From contig JALVKT010000057.1 of the NCBI GenBank assembly GCA_027027675.1, positions 1 to 14,737 on the forward strand: 14,737 bases of DNA, given 5' to 3'. Made by a program: the position numbers and the translations under genes. The notes under the pieces were generated by a model. It was not told the DNA's origin. It worked only from the letters and a program-made list of their open reading frames with translations, and ran no database searches. The stretch comes from Thermofilaceae archaeon (GTDB lineage Archaea > Thermoproteota > Thermoprotei > Thermofilales > Thermofilaceae). This document shows positions 1 through 6,868 of this stretch, piece after piece. Every line of letters starts with the position of its first letter. Position 1 is the first letter of the stretch.

Positions 1-25
1 GTAGGGCCGCCCCTCCTACCTCGGG

Positions 26-1072
26 GTGAAATCTTTGAAGGTGCTCTACGTGCCAGAGCCGCTCGACATTGAACCCGCGCCCGTGCTGGTAGACCTGGAC
101 TCCGGGCTACGCGTCCTCCTCGAAGGCCTGGAGCCCGCGGCCTGCTACTCCGGCGGCGACAGGGTACCCTGCCCCTCCGACGTCCTCGAGGGCGAGCTTC
201 TCGTCGTGGGGTGGGCGGCGGCAGAAGCGGCGGCGGGGGCCCTGGGCGCAGGCTTCGTCGAGGAGAGGAGGGCCCGCGCCCTCATGGGGGATGGCGAGTT
301 CTACGAGGCCCTCGCACGGGCCGCCGTGGAGGCCAGGTCTAAGCCGTACATAAACGAGATCGTGGGCGGCACGCTGGTTGCGGTGGCGCCAGGCCAGGTT
401 CTAGGCGAGAAGGCGGTGGCCGTCGCCGTGGCCGCCGACGTTGAGGGCAGGGAGCCGAGGCTACTCGCCAGGGCACTCCTAGGTGAGGACGCGAGGCCCG
501 TGCACGTCTCCTCCTATACGGGTCTCGTGGAGAGGTTCGGCGGCTTCTGGCAGGTGCCCTGGGAGTCCATACTCTCGGTGGGCAAGTCGCTCCGGAGGCT
601 CATAGAGTTCTTCTCTGAGAGGCCCGTGGAGAGGCTCCCCCCGGAGGCGCTCAGCGACGTGAAGAGCGACGAAGACCTCGTGGAGAAGGCGGCGGAGGCC
701 GCCCTCGAGATGGAGTTCGAGGTGTACGGGAGGAGGGAGGCCTCCAGGGCGGCGGTATACTTCAACGGAGGCCTCCTCGGGCTCAGCGGCTACGCTGCGG
801 CCCTCGTCCAGAGGAACGGGTACAGGAGGGTCAGGGCCCGCTGGTACTTCAACGAGGAATTCGAGCTGCAAGGCTTCGACGGCGTACCGCCGGACGCGGC
901 GCCGAGGCTCGACGTGGACATCTGCGCCGGCCAGGTGCCCAGGGAGTGCGGCGTAAAGCTTCCCCAGCCAATCCTCAGGGTGCTGCCCGGCCTCGCGGCG
1001 AAGGCGCCGGTCCCCCCGCTTGACTACGCGGCGATAAAGGTTCTCAGGTGGTACGGGGTAGCCCTAGTCTAG
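26..1072 (+). CDS. Hypothetical protein, about 348 aa, no family recognised
   Basis: I do not recognise this protein. It is a full-length open frame with codon use like its neighbours: GC-rich third positions, many AGG and ATA codons. It has no obvious signal peptide, membrane segment or classic nucleotide-binding motif. It looks soluble and mixed alpha/beta. An acidic, alanine-rich helix lies near residues 215-232 (DEDLVEKAAEAALEMEFEV region), and the C-terminal third is rich in aromatic and basic residues (RARWYFNEEFELQGF). There are few cysteines, in the CYSG, PCPS and DICAGQVPRECG regions. The start is uncertain. GTG at 26 gives the longest protein, but TTG at 35 follows the Shine-Dalgarno-like GGGGTGA at 23-29 with better spacing. 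The stop overlaps the convergent Maf gene by 9 bases. That it is a real gene is fairly sure; its function is unknown. Confidence 0.75.
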   Translation: MKSLKVLYVPEPLDIEPAPVLVDLDSGLRVLLEGLEPAACYSGGDRVPCPSDVLEGELLVVGWAAAEAAAGALGAGFVEERRARALMGDGEFYEALARAAVEARSKPYINEIVGGTLVAVAPGQVLGEKAVAVAVAADVEGREPRLLARALLGEDARPVHVSSYTGLVERFGGFWQVPWESILSVGKSLRRLIEFFSERPVERLPPEALSDVKSDEDLVEKAAEAALEMEFEVYGRREASRAAVYFNGGLLGLSGYAAALVQRNGYRRVRARWYFNEEFELQGFDGVPPDAAPRLDVDICAGQVPRECGVKLPQPILRVLPGLAAKAPVPPLDYAAIKVLRWYGVALV

Positions 1073-1639
1073 CAGCCCCATGGCCCTAAGCGTCTCGGCG
1101 AGCCTGTGTAGCGGGAGGCCGAGCACGGTCGACGGGTGCCCCTCCACCCTCTCAACCAGCATGGCCCCCCTACCCCTGATGGAAAAGGCCCCGGCCTTCC
1201 CGAGAGGCTCCCCGCTCCTCACGTAGGCCTCGGCCTCACTCCTCGTGAAACGCCTAAACACCACGTCCGCAGCGTCCACCGTGCAGTGCACCACGCCCCG
1301 CGCCGCCACCGCGAGCCCCGTAGCCACGTGTACGCGCCGACCCCTAAAGCCCATGAGGAACTCCAGGGCCTCCCCGGGCCCCCGGGGCTTCCCATAGACA
1401 CGCTCCTCGTCGTACACGAGGGTGTCCGCGGCCACAACGACCCGGTCCCTGTGCCTCGCCGCCGCAGCCCTAGCCTTCCTAGCGGCGTTCGCCGCCACGA
1501 CAACGCTTACCTCTCCCGGCCCCCTAGCCTTTGCCTCCCGCACGTCCTGGGGCTCCACCTCGACCTCGAACCCTGCCTCCACGAGAAGCCTCCTCCTCTC
1601 AGGGCTTGCCGATGCGAGGAGAAGCCTCACATCCACCAC
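1064..1639 (-). CDS. maf: Maf-family nucleotide pyrophosphatase (septum-formation inhibitor homologue)
   Basis: Maf/YhdE/YceF proteins hydrolyse non-canonical or methylated nucleoside triphosphates (dTTP/UTP/m5UTP or m7GTP classes) to the monophosphate and diphosphate, as a cytosolic house-cleaning activity. The 191-residue length is typical. Visible motifs are the N-terminal phosphate-binding loop LASASPERR (residues 8-16), the catalytic aspartate in VVAADT (D72), GKP (83-85), GEPLGKAGAFSIRGRGA (143-159) and GHPSTVLGLPL (167-177). Many family members have glutamine where this one has R155 in AFSIRG, so its substrate class cannot be read with confidence. The GTG start at 1639 abuts the TAG stop of the upstream phosphatase gene with no gap. 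This implies co-transcription and translational coupling; a second in-frame GTG follows directly. The 3' end overlaps the convergent unknown gene by 9 bases. Confidence 0.92.
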   Translation of the reverse strand: MVDVRLLLASASPERRRLLVEAGFEVEVEPQDVREAKARGPGEVSVVVAANAARKARAAAARHRDRVVVAADTLVYDEERVYGKPRGPGEALEFLMGFRGRRVHVATGLAVAARGVVHCTVDAADVVFRRFTRSEAEAYVRSGEPLGKAGAFSIRGRGAMLVERVEGHPSTVLGLPLHRLAETLRAMGLLD

Positions 1640-2809
1640 CTAGAAGGCCAGCAGGGGGACGAGCAGCTCGCCCAGCGTCAAGCCCCCGTGGAAGCCCTTC
1701 ATCACGTCCTCGACTGTCTCCCCCTTATACGGGTAGAGGGCCACCTCGTCCCGCTCCATCACGTACACGCAGTCCCCAAACCTCTCAGCCACGTCCCCGC
1801 CCGGCTCTCCCCCGAAGAGCCTCGCATAGCTCCCCCTGTCGACTTTCACGGCGTTTTCCACTTCCAGCACGCAGTCCCCCCTCGAGAGGAGGTAGAGGAA
1901 GCGTCTCTCCCCGTAGGGCGGCGCCAAGCAGCCGCTACAGCTGCCAACCACGTGCACGGAGCCGCGGGTAATGTGCCCGTGGTCGGCGAAGACGAGTATG
2001 AGGGCCTCCCCTGAGAGCTCGTCGACCAGCCGGCCCACCATCCAGTCGGCGAGGCCCACCGCCTCACCAACCTGCGGCGAGTCGAAGCCGTAGTCGTGGG
2101 ATGCGGAGTCGACGCCGCCCCAGTAGACGTAGGCGAGGCCCCTCTCCATGCCCCTAACCGCCGCCACAGTGTTTGCGACAAGGTCGCTTAGCTGGGAGTG
2201 CTCGACGACGCTGCTCCCCCTCACAAGCTCCTTCGTATACGTGCTCTCAGAGTAGTGCTTGTTGACGAGGCTCACCGCCTCGACCCCGGCGGCCGCAAGC
2301 CGCTCAAAGACGGTCTCCCCCCTTATCAGCTGGAACCCCTCCGGGAGCGCTATGGGGCCGCCGCCCTCGCCGCCCGGGTGGCGCATCTCAAAGGTCTTCA
2401 CAAGGCTCCCAATCTCCTTCAGATATATCCTGTAGCCCGACACCCCGTGGGCCGCGGGCGCCAGGCCCGTCACGACGCTTGCGAGGACGGTGGCCGTGCT
2501 CGTGGGGGCCACGCTGGACAGCACCCACGCCTCCCGGGCCGACAAGAGACGCCCGGCCCGGCCCCTGTGGAGCCACAGAGTGGAGAGGCCGAGCGCGTCG
2601 ACGAGAACCATTACAACCTTGCCCCGCCCACGGGCAGCGTCTGCAAGCCAGCCGCCACCCTCGAGGAGGTACTCGACTACGCCCCGGGGAACCGCTAGTA
2701 TAGAATCCTCGCCGTAGCTTGGGTAGTACGTGGTCTCCCCCAGCGGCTCCAGCCGTGGAGGCTCTGCGCCTAGGAGGCCTGCGGCCTCGTCTAGCGGGAA
2801 CTCGTACAT
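1640..2809 (-). CDS. Alkaline-phosphatase-superfamily phosphodiesterase/nucleotide pyrophosphatase-like hydrolase
   Basis: This is a two-metal hydrolase of the type I phosphodiesterase/nucleotide pyrophosphatase branch of the alkaline phosphatase superfamily. All expected metal-ligand motifs are visible in order: VMVLVDALG (D71), the nucleophile loop APTSTATV (probable nucleophile T105, from the PTxT pattern), GGVDSASHDYG (D234, H238), FADHGHIT (D276, H277) and a C-terminal GFHGG (H374). There is no signal peptide, so it is probably cytoplasmic. The natural substrate cannot be inferred; phosphodiesters, nucleotides or phosphonates are all possible in this superfamily. Cysteines at 291, 294, 313 and 347 are more than usual for a cytosolic protein of this length and could form structural disulfides, which some hyperthermophilic crenarchaea use. 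It is the first gene of a likely two-gene unit with maf, driven by the TATA element just upstream. Confidence 0.88.
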   Translation of the reverse strand: MYEFPLDEAAGLLGAEPPRLEPLGETTYYPSYGEDSILAVPRGVVEYLLEGGGWLADAARGRGKVVMVLVDALGLSTLWLHRGRAGRLLSAREAWVLSSVAPTSTATVLASVVTGLAPAAHGVSGYRIYLKEIGSLVKTFEMRHPGGEGGGPIALPEGFQLIRGETVFERLAAAGVEAVSLVNKHYSESTYTKELVRGSSVVEHSQLSDLVANTVAAVRGMERGLAYVYWGGVDSASHDYGFDSPQVGEAVGLADWMVGRLVDELSGEALILVFADHGHITRGSVHVVGSCSGCLAPPYGERRFLYLLSRGDCVLEVENAVKVDRGSYARLFGGEPGGDVAERFGDCVYVMERDEVALYPYKGETVEDVMKGFHGGLTLGELLVPLLAF

Positions 2810-2835
2810 GACGCTCCAGAGAGAAACACGTCTGG

Positions 2836-2846
2836 TATAAATAAAA
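2836..2846 (-). promoter_or_regulatory. TATA box for the phosphodiesterase-maf unit
   Basis: On the minus strand this reads TTTTATTTATA, an archaeal box A. Its centre is about 32 bases upstream of the ATG at 2809, so transcription should begin only a few bases before the start codon (nearly leaderless). It sits directly after the stop codon of the upstream dehydrogenase gene (2852), so the same T-rich stretch may also help terminate that transcript. Confidence 0.6.
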
Positions 2847-2851
2847 CAATG

Positions 2852-3718
2852 TTATTTGGCGCGCCTCCTCACAAACCTCGCTATCCTCGAGTAGTCCTCC
2901 TCCCCAAGCCCGTTCGCCGCGGCCGTCAAGAAGAGCTCGGCCAGCGTGGAGGCCAGGTGCATCGGCTGCCCCCTCTCAAAGCCGGCCCGGGCAGCGTACT
3001 CGAGGTCCTTGGCGGCGAGCACCAGCCTGAAGCTCACCGGGTAGTCCTCCTTCAGGAGGCGCTCCCCGTACTTGTCTATCATCGACCGGAGCCACAGCCT
3101 CCTCGCCACCCTGTAGAGCTCCTCGTGGCTCGCCCCCCAGGCCTCGACCAGCGCGATAGCCTCGCTCAGCGCCGCCGCCGAGGTGAAGAAGAGGCTGTTT
3201 ATGGCGAGCTTCACGGCGGAGGCGACGTGCGCCGGGCCCAGGTAGATGATCTCCTTGGAGAAGGCCATGAGGAGGGGCCTCACCTTCTCGACAACTTCTT
3301 CCTCGCCGCCAGCGAGTGCGAGCAGGGCGCCCTTCTCGGCGTCCCTCGGCCCGCCCATGACGGGCACGGCCAGGTACTTAGCCCCCAGCCCGGCGAAGAG
3401 CCTCTCCATCTCCACCGTGTGCATAGGCGTCACGGTGCTGTGGTTAACCACGACCTTCCCCTCCAGGGGCGCCTGGGAGACGCCGTTGGGCCCCGAGAGC
3501 ACCGCCTTGGACGCGTTGTCGTCGGCCACCATCACGTGTATGACGCTCGCCTCCTCGGCGACCTGGCGGGGGCTGTCGGCGAGCCTGGCGCCCATCTCGG
3601 CTAGGGGCTCCGCCTTGCTCCTCGTCCTGTTCCACACTATGAGCTCGTGGCCGGCCATGAGTATCCTCTTGGCCATGGGGAAGCCCATCATCCCCGTCCC
3701 TATGAATCCCGCCTTCAT
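2852..3718 (-). CDS. NAD(P)-dependent beta-hydroxyacid dehydrogenase (3-hydroxyisobutyrate dehydrogenase family)
   Basis: The enzyme belongs to the beta-hydroxyacid dehydrogenase family, which oxidises 3-hydroxyisobutyrate, tartronate semialdehyde or succinic-semialdehyde-type compounds, or reduces the matching aldehydes. It has the usual length (288 aa) and domain order. The N-terminal Rossmann fold has GTGMMG (residues 7-12) and WNRT (29-32), with N30 and R31 following strand 2; arginine there often suggests NADP preference, but this is a guess. The substrate loop is VVNHSTVTP (90-98), the glycine-rich PVMGG spans 119-123, and the catalytic lysine is K170 with N174 in AVKLAINS. In the usual DAPVSGG motif the leading aspartate is replaced (LAVPVMGG), so the exact substrate is open. 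No Shine-Dalgarno is present before the ATG at 3718. A TATA-like element 26-30 bases upstream suggests a leaderless transcript. It is divergent from the next gene. Confidence 0.9.
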   Translation of the reverse strand: MKAGFIGTGMMGFPMAKRILMAGHELIVWNRTRSKAEPLAEMGARLADSPRQVAEEASVIHVMVADDNASKAVLSGPNGVSQAPLEGKVVVNHSTVTPMHTVEMERLFAGLGAKYLAVPVMGGPRDAEKGALLALAGGEEEVVEKVRPLLMAFSKEIIYLGPAHVASAVKLAINSLFFTSAAALSEAIALVEAWGASHEELYRVARRLWLRSMIDKYGERLLKEDYPVSFRLVLAAKDLEYAARAGFERGQPMHLASTLAELFLTAAANGLGEEDYSRIARFVRRRAK

Positions 3719-3740
3719 CGTGATGTATAGCGTTGTGTGC

Positions 3741-3749
3741 GATAAAAAG
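3741..3749 (-). promoter_or_regulatory. TATA box for the beta-hydroxyacid dehydrogenase gene
   Basis: The minus strand reads CTTTTTATC, centred about 27 bases upstream of the ATG at 3718. This is the spacing expected for a leaderless archaeal transcript, and no Shine-Dalgarno lies between. It faces away from the plus-strand promoter at 3765. Confidence 0.55.
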
Positions 3750-3764
3750 GGGGTCGCCGTACAG

Positions 3765-3780
3765 CTTTTTTACATGTAAA
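3765..3780 (+). promoter_or_regulatory. TATA-like element overlapping a 12-base perfect palindrome
   Basis: The T-rich CTTTTTTACA begins about 27 bases upstream of the ATG at 3792, fitting a leaderless start for the small gene. Its 3' half is part of TTTACATGTAAA (3769-3780), a perfect 12-base palindrome. A further TACATG lies at 3789-3794, overlapping the start codon. A palindrome on a TATA element between divergent genes is a plausible repressor site. The regulator is unknown. Confidence 0.45.
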
Positions 3781-3791
3781 CATTAATATAC

Positions 3792-4058
3792 ATGGTGTTG
3801 GGCGTGGAGGCGGCGAAGACCCTCGTGGAGCACCTCAAGGCCAAGGGCGTACAGGCCAGCCTCAGGGAAGAGCCCCACGGCTACGTAGTCGAGATACGCG
3901 TCGACGGGAAAGAGGCGGAGGTGAGGCTCGCAGCAGAGGCCGGCGCCGTCGAGCTGAGGCTCCACTACCCGGGAAAGCCGGGCGTAACCGTGCTCAGGTG
4001 CGAGTCCGGGGTAACCATTCGCTGCGCCGAGCGGCTCCTCGAGGCCCTGAAGGGGTAA
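3792..4058 (+). CDS. Small hypothetical protein, 88 aa
   Basis: I do not recognise a family. The protein begins with an amphipathic helix (VEAAKTLVEHLKAKG, about residues 5-19). Alternating hydrophobic beta-strands follow: YVVEIRVDGKEAEVRL, AVELRLHY, GVTVLRC and GVTIRC. A final helix is AERLLEAL. The order alpha-beta-beta-beta-beta-beta-alpha suggests a compact cytosolic fold. Two cysteines (in LRCESGVTIRC, about residues 70 and 78) lie in adjacent strands and could pair. Coding use matches its neighbours. The ATG at 3792 sits at leaderless distance from the TATA-like element, and no Shine-Dalgarno is present. It is 31 bases upstream of the BtpA-family gene and probably co-transcribed, although a T5 run at 4061-4065 could partly terminate. 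Confidence 0.72.
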   Translation: MVLGVEAAKTLVEHLKAKGVQASLREEPHGYVVEIRVDGKEAEVRLAAEAGAVELRLHYPGKPGVTVLRCESGVTIRCAERLLEALKG

Positions 4059-4089
4059 CCTTTTTCCCCGCCCACCCCCTTGTTTCACC

Positions 4090-4887
4090 ATGCAGGTCGG
4101 CAGGGACTGGTTCTCCGAGAAGAGAATTATAGGCGTAGTCCACCTCCTGCCGCTGCCGGGCTCGCCGAGGCCTGAGCCCATCGACAAGGTGGAGGCGAAG
4201 GCCGTCAGGGACGCGAAGACCATGGAGGAGGCGGGCTTCGACGCGGTGATCGTGGAGAACTTTGGGGACAGGCCCTTCCCCGTCTACGCCGAGCCCGTGA
4301 CGGTGGCAGCGATGACGCGCATAGCCGGCCGGCTCGCCGAGGAGCTCTCGATACCGCTGGGCGTAAACGTGCTCCGCAACGACGCCGTAGCCGCGCTTTC
4401 GATAGCCGAGACGGTGGGGGCCGCCTTCATAAGGGTGAACGCTTACACCGAGCTCGTGGCCTCGGGGGAAGGCTTCCTCGAGCCCCTGGCCAGGAAGGTG
4501 CAGCTCCTAAAGGCCCGGCTCGGCTCGCAGGTAGCGGTCTTCGCCGACATACTGGTAAAGCACGGCGTCACCCTCTCGGCCAGGCAGGGCGACTACTACC
4601 ACGCAGCCCTCGACGCTGTCGAGAGGGGGCTCGCCGACGCAGTGATAGTCACCGGGCCTGTCACGGGCGAGCCGCCCAGCCCCGACGCCCTCAGGGATGC
4701 GGCGAGAAGCGGCGCCCCAGTGCTCCTTGGGAGCGGGCTTAGGCCCGACAACGCTCGCCTCTACAGGGAGTATGCGAGCGGCGCAATCGTCGGCACGTAC
4801 CTCCACAGGAGGGGGCAGTGGAGGGAGCCGGTCGACCCGGCTAGGGCGAGGGAGGTCGTGGAGGCCTGGAGGGGTCAGGGGGCCTAG
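4090..4887 (+). CDS. BtpA-family protein (TIM-barrel, SgcQ-like)
   Basis: This is a member of the BtpA family, named for a cyanobacterial photosystem I biogenesis factor but widespread in archaea and bacteria that have no photosystem, where its role is not established. The 265-residue length is typical of the family. Conserved stretches in order are GVVHLLPLPG (15-24), DAVIVENFGDRPF (51-63), LGVNVLRND (90-98), FIRVNAYT (113-120), ADILVKH (152-158), VTGPVTGEPP (187-196), VLLGSGL (211-217) and GAIVGTYL (231-238). The repeated strand-loop pattern and the C-terminal LLGSG and GAIVGT phosphate-binding-type loops fit a TIM barrel that binds a phosphorylated ligand (inference). It is cytosolic, with no signal peptide. 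It follows the small 88-aa gene by 31 bases and ends before a candidate terminator. The ATG at 4090 has no clear Shine-Dalgarno. Confidence 0.92.
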   Translation: MQVGRDWFSEKRIIGVVHLLPLPGSPRPEPIDKVEAKAVRDAKTMEEAGFDAVIVENFGDRPFPVYAEPVTVAAMTRIAGRLAEELSIPLGVNVLRNDAVAALSIAETVGAAFIRVNAYTELVASGEGFLEPLARKVQLLKARLGSQVAVFADILVKHGVTLSARQGDYYHAALDAVERGLADAVIVTGPVTGEPPSPDALRDAARSGAPVLLGSGLRPDNARLYREYASGAIVGTYLHRRGQWREPVDPARAREVVEAWRGQGA

Positions 4888-4936
4888 CGCTGCAGCCCCA
4901 CCGCCCTTGTCGGCTGGGCGCAGCCTCTTCATCCCC

Positions 4937-4978
4937 CCACGTTTTTCGCGGCGTGGAAACTATTTTTCTCTTATTTCT
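4937..4978 (+). terminator. Candidate terminator: weak stem followed by T-rich tract
   Basis: The 141-base gap after the BtpA-family gene holds CCACG (4937-4941) and CGTGG (4952-4956), able to form a 5-bp stem around a 10-base loop. It is followed by a pyrimidine tract with T5 and T3 runs at 4961-4978. Archaeal termination relies mainly on U-rich RNA, so the T tract is the stronger part of the evidence. Confidence 0.45.
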
Positions 4979-4982
4979 CCAG

Positions 4983-4995
4983 TTATGCATAATAT
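4983..4995 (+). promoter_or_regulatory. Candidate TATA element for the membrane-anchored protein gene
   Basis: TTATGCATAATAT is the main AT-rich block in this gap and would start transcription about 12-18 bases before the ATG at 5029. It contains the perfect palindrome TTATGCATAA (4983-4992). A second option, CATATCTA at about 5006-5013, would give a leaderless transcript. I cannot choose between them with confidence. Confidence 0.35.
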
Positions 4996-5028
4996 CGAGG
5001 GCCCCCATATCTAGTCCTTAGAAGACTC

Positions 5029-5760
5029 ATGGCTGGTACAGCGGTCAAGGTGTTAGCCCTAATCCTCGTGGTGGCTGCCGCCACAACCTACGCGTTAAAC
5101 GTTTACTCCGCAAGCCAGGTACGCGTCGCCTACCACGAGCTCTCCTTCTACAGCGCGAGCAGGGATGAGACCCAGGTTGCCGTGAGGGTCTACATAGCCA
5201 ACCCCACGCCCGCGCCCTACTACCTCCTAAACGTCACCCTAAGCCTCCGGGCCGGCGGCCAGTCGTACACTGCCCACCTCGGGGACGCGTGGATAAACGG
5301 GAAGGGCCAGCTGGTCTACGAGGTTAACGCTCACTTCAGGGGGCGCGTGAAGGGGCCGGTAAACGTCACCGTATCATACCTCGAGCCAGTCTACGTCTTC
5401 TACCTCTTCGAGCTCTACTCGACGAACCACTCCGAGACCTTCCCCCTAGACCTGCGGGGCGGGGAGGTTTTCCTCTGGGCAGGCTGGAACACAACCGTGA
5501 CAAGGGTTAACCACTGCGTCACGGTGGAGGCCAGGAGCAGCCCCCTCACGCGGATCACGGTGCTCGTCTACGAGGACCTCACGGGCAGGAAGGACGATGT
5601 CGTGAAGAGCTTCGAGGGGCTGGGCACCGTGCACGGCGTCTTCTGCCCCACGAGGGTGTCGGGCCTCAACCTTAAAGGCTACTACCTCAAGGTGTCGGGC
5701 GGCGGCTACACGTGGATACAGCCTGACAGCTACCCTCCCCGGCTAACCGTGACCCCGTAA
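5029..5760 (+). CDS. Membrane-anchored extracytoplasmic protein with LEA14-like beta domain
   Basis: The protein begins with one hydrophobic segment (about residues 6-24, VKVLALILVVAAATTYAL) preceded by a single lysine. This fits an uncleaved signal anchor, with the rest outside the cell. Residues about 30-115 look like a LEA14/WHy-type beta-sandwich: paired strands with the NPTPAPYYLLNVTLSL pattern seen in such domains (tentative). The remaining 130 residues are also beta-rich. Four N-glycosylation sequons (N68, N102, N123, N144) support an extracytoplasmic location. C153 and C186 are the only cysteines and could form a disulfide. No catalytic motif is visible. It ends 34 bases before the radical SAM gene and may be co-transcribed with it, making it a candidate partner or client. 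No Shine-Dalgarno was seen before the ATG. Confidence 0.75.
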   Translation: MAGTAVKVLALILVVAAATTYALNVYSASQVRVAYHELSFYSASRDETQVAVRVYIANPTPAPYYLLNVTLSLRAGGQSYTAHLGDAWINGKGQLVYEVNAHFRGRVKGPVNVTVSYLEPVYVFYLFELYSTNHSETFPLDLRGGEVFLWAGWNTTVTRVNHCVTVEARSSPLTRITVLVYEDLTGRKDDVVKSFEGLGTVHGVFCPTRVSGLNLKGYYLKVSGGGYTWIQPDSYPPRLTVTP

Positions 5761-5794
5761 AGCAGAATAGGGGGCCGGCCGCACACGTGGAGGG

Positions 5795-6868
5795 ATGCTG
5801 TACATCGTCCACACCACCGGGAAGTGCAACCTCAGGTGCAAGTACTGCGGCGGAAGCTTCCCCCCGCAGCTCGTGCCCTGGAGCCCCCGCTACGACCCCC
5901 GCCTCCTCAAGGAGCTTGTCGAGTCGGACCCCGACGCCATACTCGCCTTCTACGGGGGCGAGCCCCTCCTCAACGCCCCCTTCGTGATGTGGGCCCTCGA
6001 CAACATAGAGGCTAGGCACTACGTGATACAGACGAACGGCACGCTCAACCACCTCCTGCCGCCCGAGTACTGGAGGCGCTTCGACACGGTACTGCTCTCC
6101 ATAGACGGGGTGGAGTGGCTCACCGACAAGTACAGGGGCCACGGGGTGTACAGGCGCGTAGTATCGGAGGCCCGGAGGCTCCGCCGCATAGGCTTCACCG
6201 GCGACCTCATAGCCCGCATGGCCGTGACCGAGGACAGCGACATCTACAGGGACGTGAAGCACCTCCTCTCCCTCGGCCCCTTCAGCCACGTGCACTGGCA
6301 GCTGGACGTCGTGTGGAGCGACAGGTGGCGCAGCTTCCCACGCTGGAGGGACGAGATCTACCTCCCCGGCCTCGAGAGGCTCGCCTCCGAGTGGCTGGAC
6401 GCCATGGCCCATGGCGAGGTGTGGGGCATAGCGCCCTTCAAGGCGGTGATGAGCCAGATACTCTGGGGCGTGTACGAGGGCATGCCATGCGGCGCCGGCA
6501 GAGACGCGGTCTCCATACTCACCGACGGGAGGATAGTCGCGTGCCCCATAGCGGTCTCCGAGGAGTGGGCCTTGCTCGGCCGCCTGGGCGAGGCGACGCC
6601 CGACGACCTGAGGGACAGGGTGCCGGTCGGCGAGCCCTGCACCTCCTGCCCCTACTACAGGGTCTGCGGGGGCCGCTGCCTATACGCCTACAAGGAGAGG
6701 TTCTGGGGGGACGAGGGCTTCCGCGAGGTCTGCAGGGCTACGCAGGGCTTCATAGACTTGATGCTCCGCGCGGCGCCGGAGGTGAGGCGCCTCCTCTCAG
6801 GCGGCATCGTGAAAAAGGAAAATTTGTACTACCCGCCATTCAACAATACAGTTGAGGTCATACCGTGA
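5795..6868 (+). CDS. Radical SAM/SPASM enzyme, probable protein or peptide modifier
   Basis: This is a radical S-adenosylmethionine enzyme with two parts. The N-terminal barrel carries the 4Fe-4S motif CNLRCKYC (C11, C15, C18) and the SAM-contacting GGEP (54-57). The C-terminal SPASM domain has the full seven-cysteine pattern C-x11-G-x4-C ... CxxC-x5-C-xxx-C ... C: C232, G245, C250, C282, C285, C291, C295, C313. This should hold two auxiliary iron-sulfur clusters. Such enzymes usually modify peptides or proteins (thioether or carbon-carbon links, maturation of another enzyme). The sequence may belong to the archaeal 'putative peptide-modifying' group, but I could not confirm this. ATG at 5795 gives the expected short N-terminus (MLYIVHTTGKC). 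A strong GTGGAGGG touches this ATG without spacing, which is odd. The last 19 codons are less GC-rich than the rest. The following small gene overlaps its stop. Confidence 0.9.
   Translation: MLYIVHTTGKCNLRCKYCGGSFPPQLVPWSPRYDPRLLKELVESDPDAILAFYGGEPLLNAPFVMWALDNIEARHYVIQTNGTLNHLLPPEYWRRFDTVLLSIDGVEWLTDKYRGHGVYRRVVSEARRLRRIGFTGDLIARMAVTEDSDIYRDVKHLLSLGPFSHVHWQLDVVWSDRWRSFPRWRDEIYLPGLERLASEWLDAMAHGEVWGIAPFKAVMSQILWGVYEGMPCGAGRDAVSILTDGRIVACPIAVSEEWALLGRLGEATPDDLRDRVPVGEPCTSCPYYRVCGGRCLYAYKERFWGDEGFREVCRATQGFIDLMLRAAPEVRRLLSGGIVKKENLYYPPFNNTVEVIP

Noticed and set aside
1136..2014. Plus-strand open frame of 292 codons across Maf and the phosphodiesterase
   Set aside because: It spans two opposite-strand genes with intact catalytic motifs. 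The translation is Pro/His/Arg-rich without motifs, so it is a shadow frame.
2849..3604. Plus-strand open frame of 251 codons
   Set aside because: It is fully antisense to the beta-hydroxyacid dehydrogenase, which shows all family motifs. It has no promoter and no recognisable domain.
4061..4065. T5 run after the 88-aa gene as a firm terminator
   Set aside because: It is short, has no stem, and lies only 25 bases before the next start codon. I treat the two genes as probably co-transcribed.
4888..5028. Possible small RNA or C/D-box guide RNA in the 141-base gap
   Set aside because: A minus-strand GGATGAA resembles a C box, but no matching D/D' boxes at the right spacing were found. The gap is better explained by a terminator and promoter.
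5787..5987. Plus-strand frame starting at the GTG of GTGGAGGG, just before the radical SAM gene
   Set aside because: It runs in another frame through the radical SAM cluster codons, and the translation is Ser/Pro-rich. The GTGGAGGG is better read as a ribosome binding site, although it touches the ATG.
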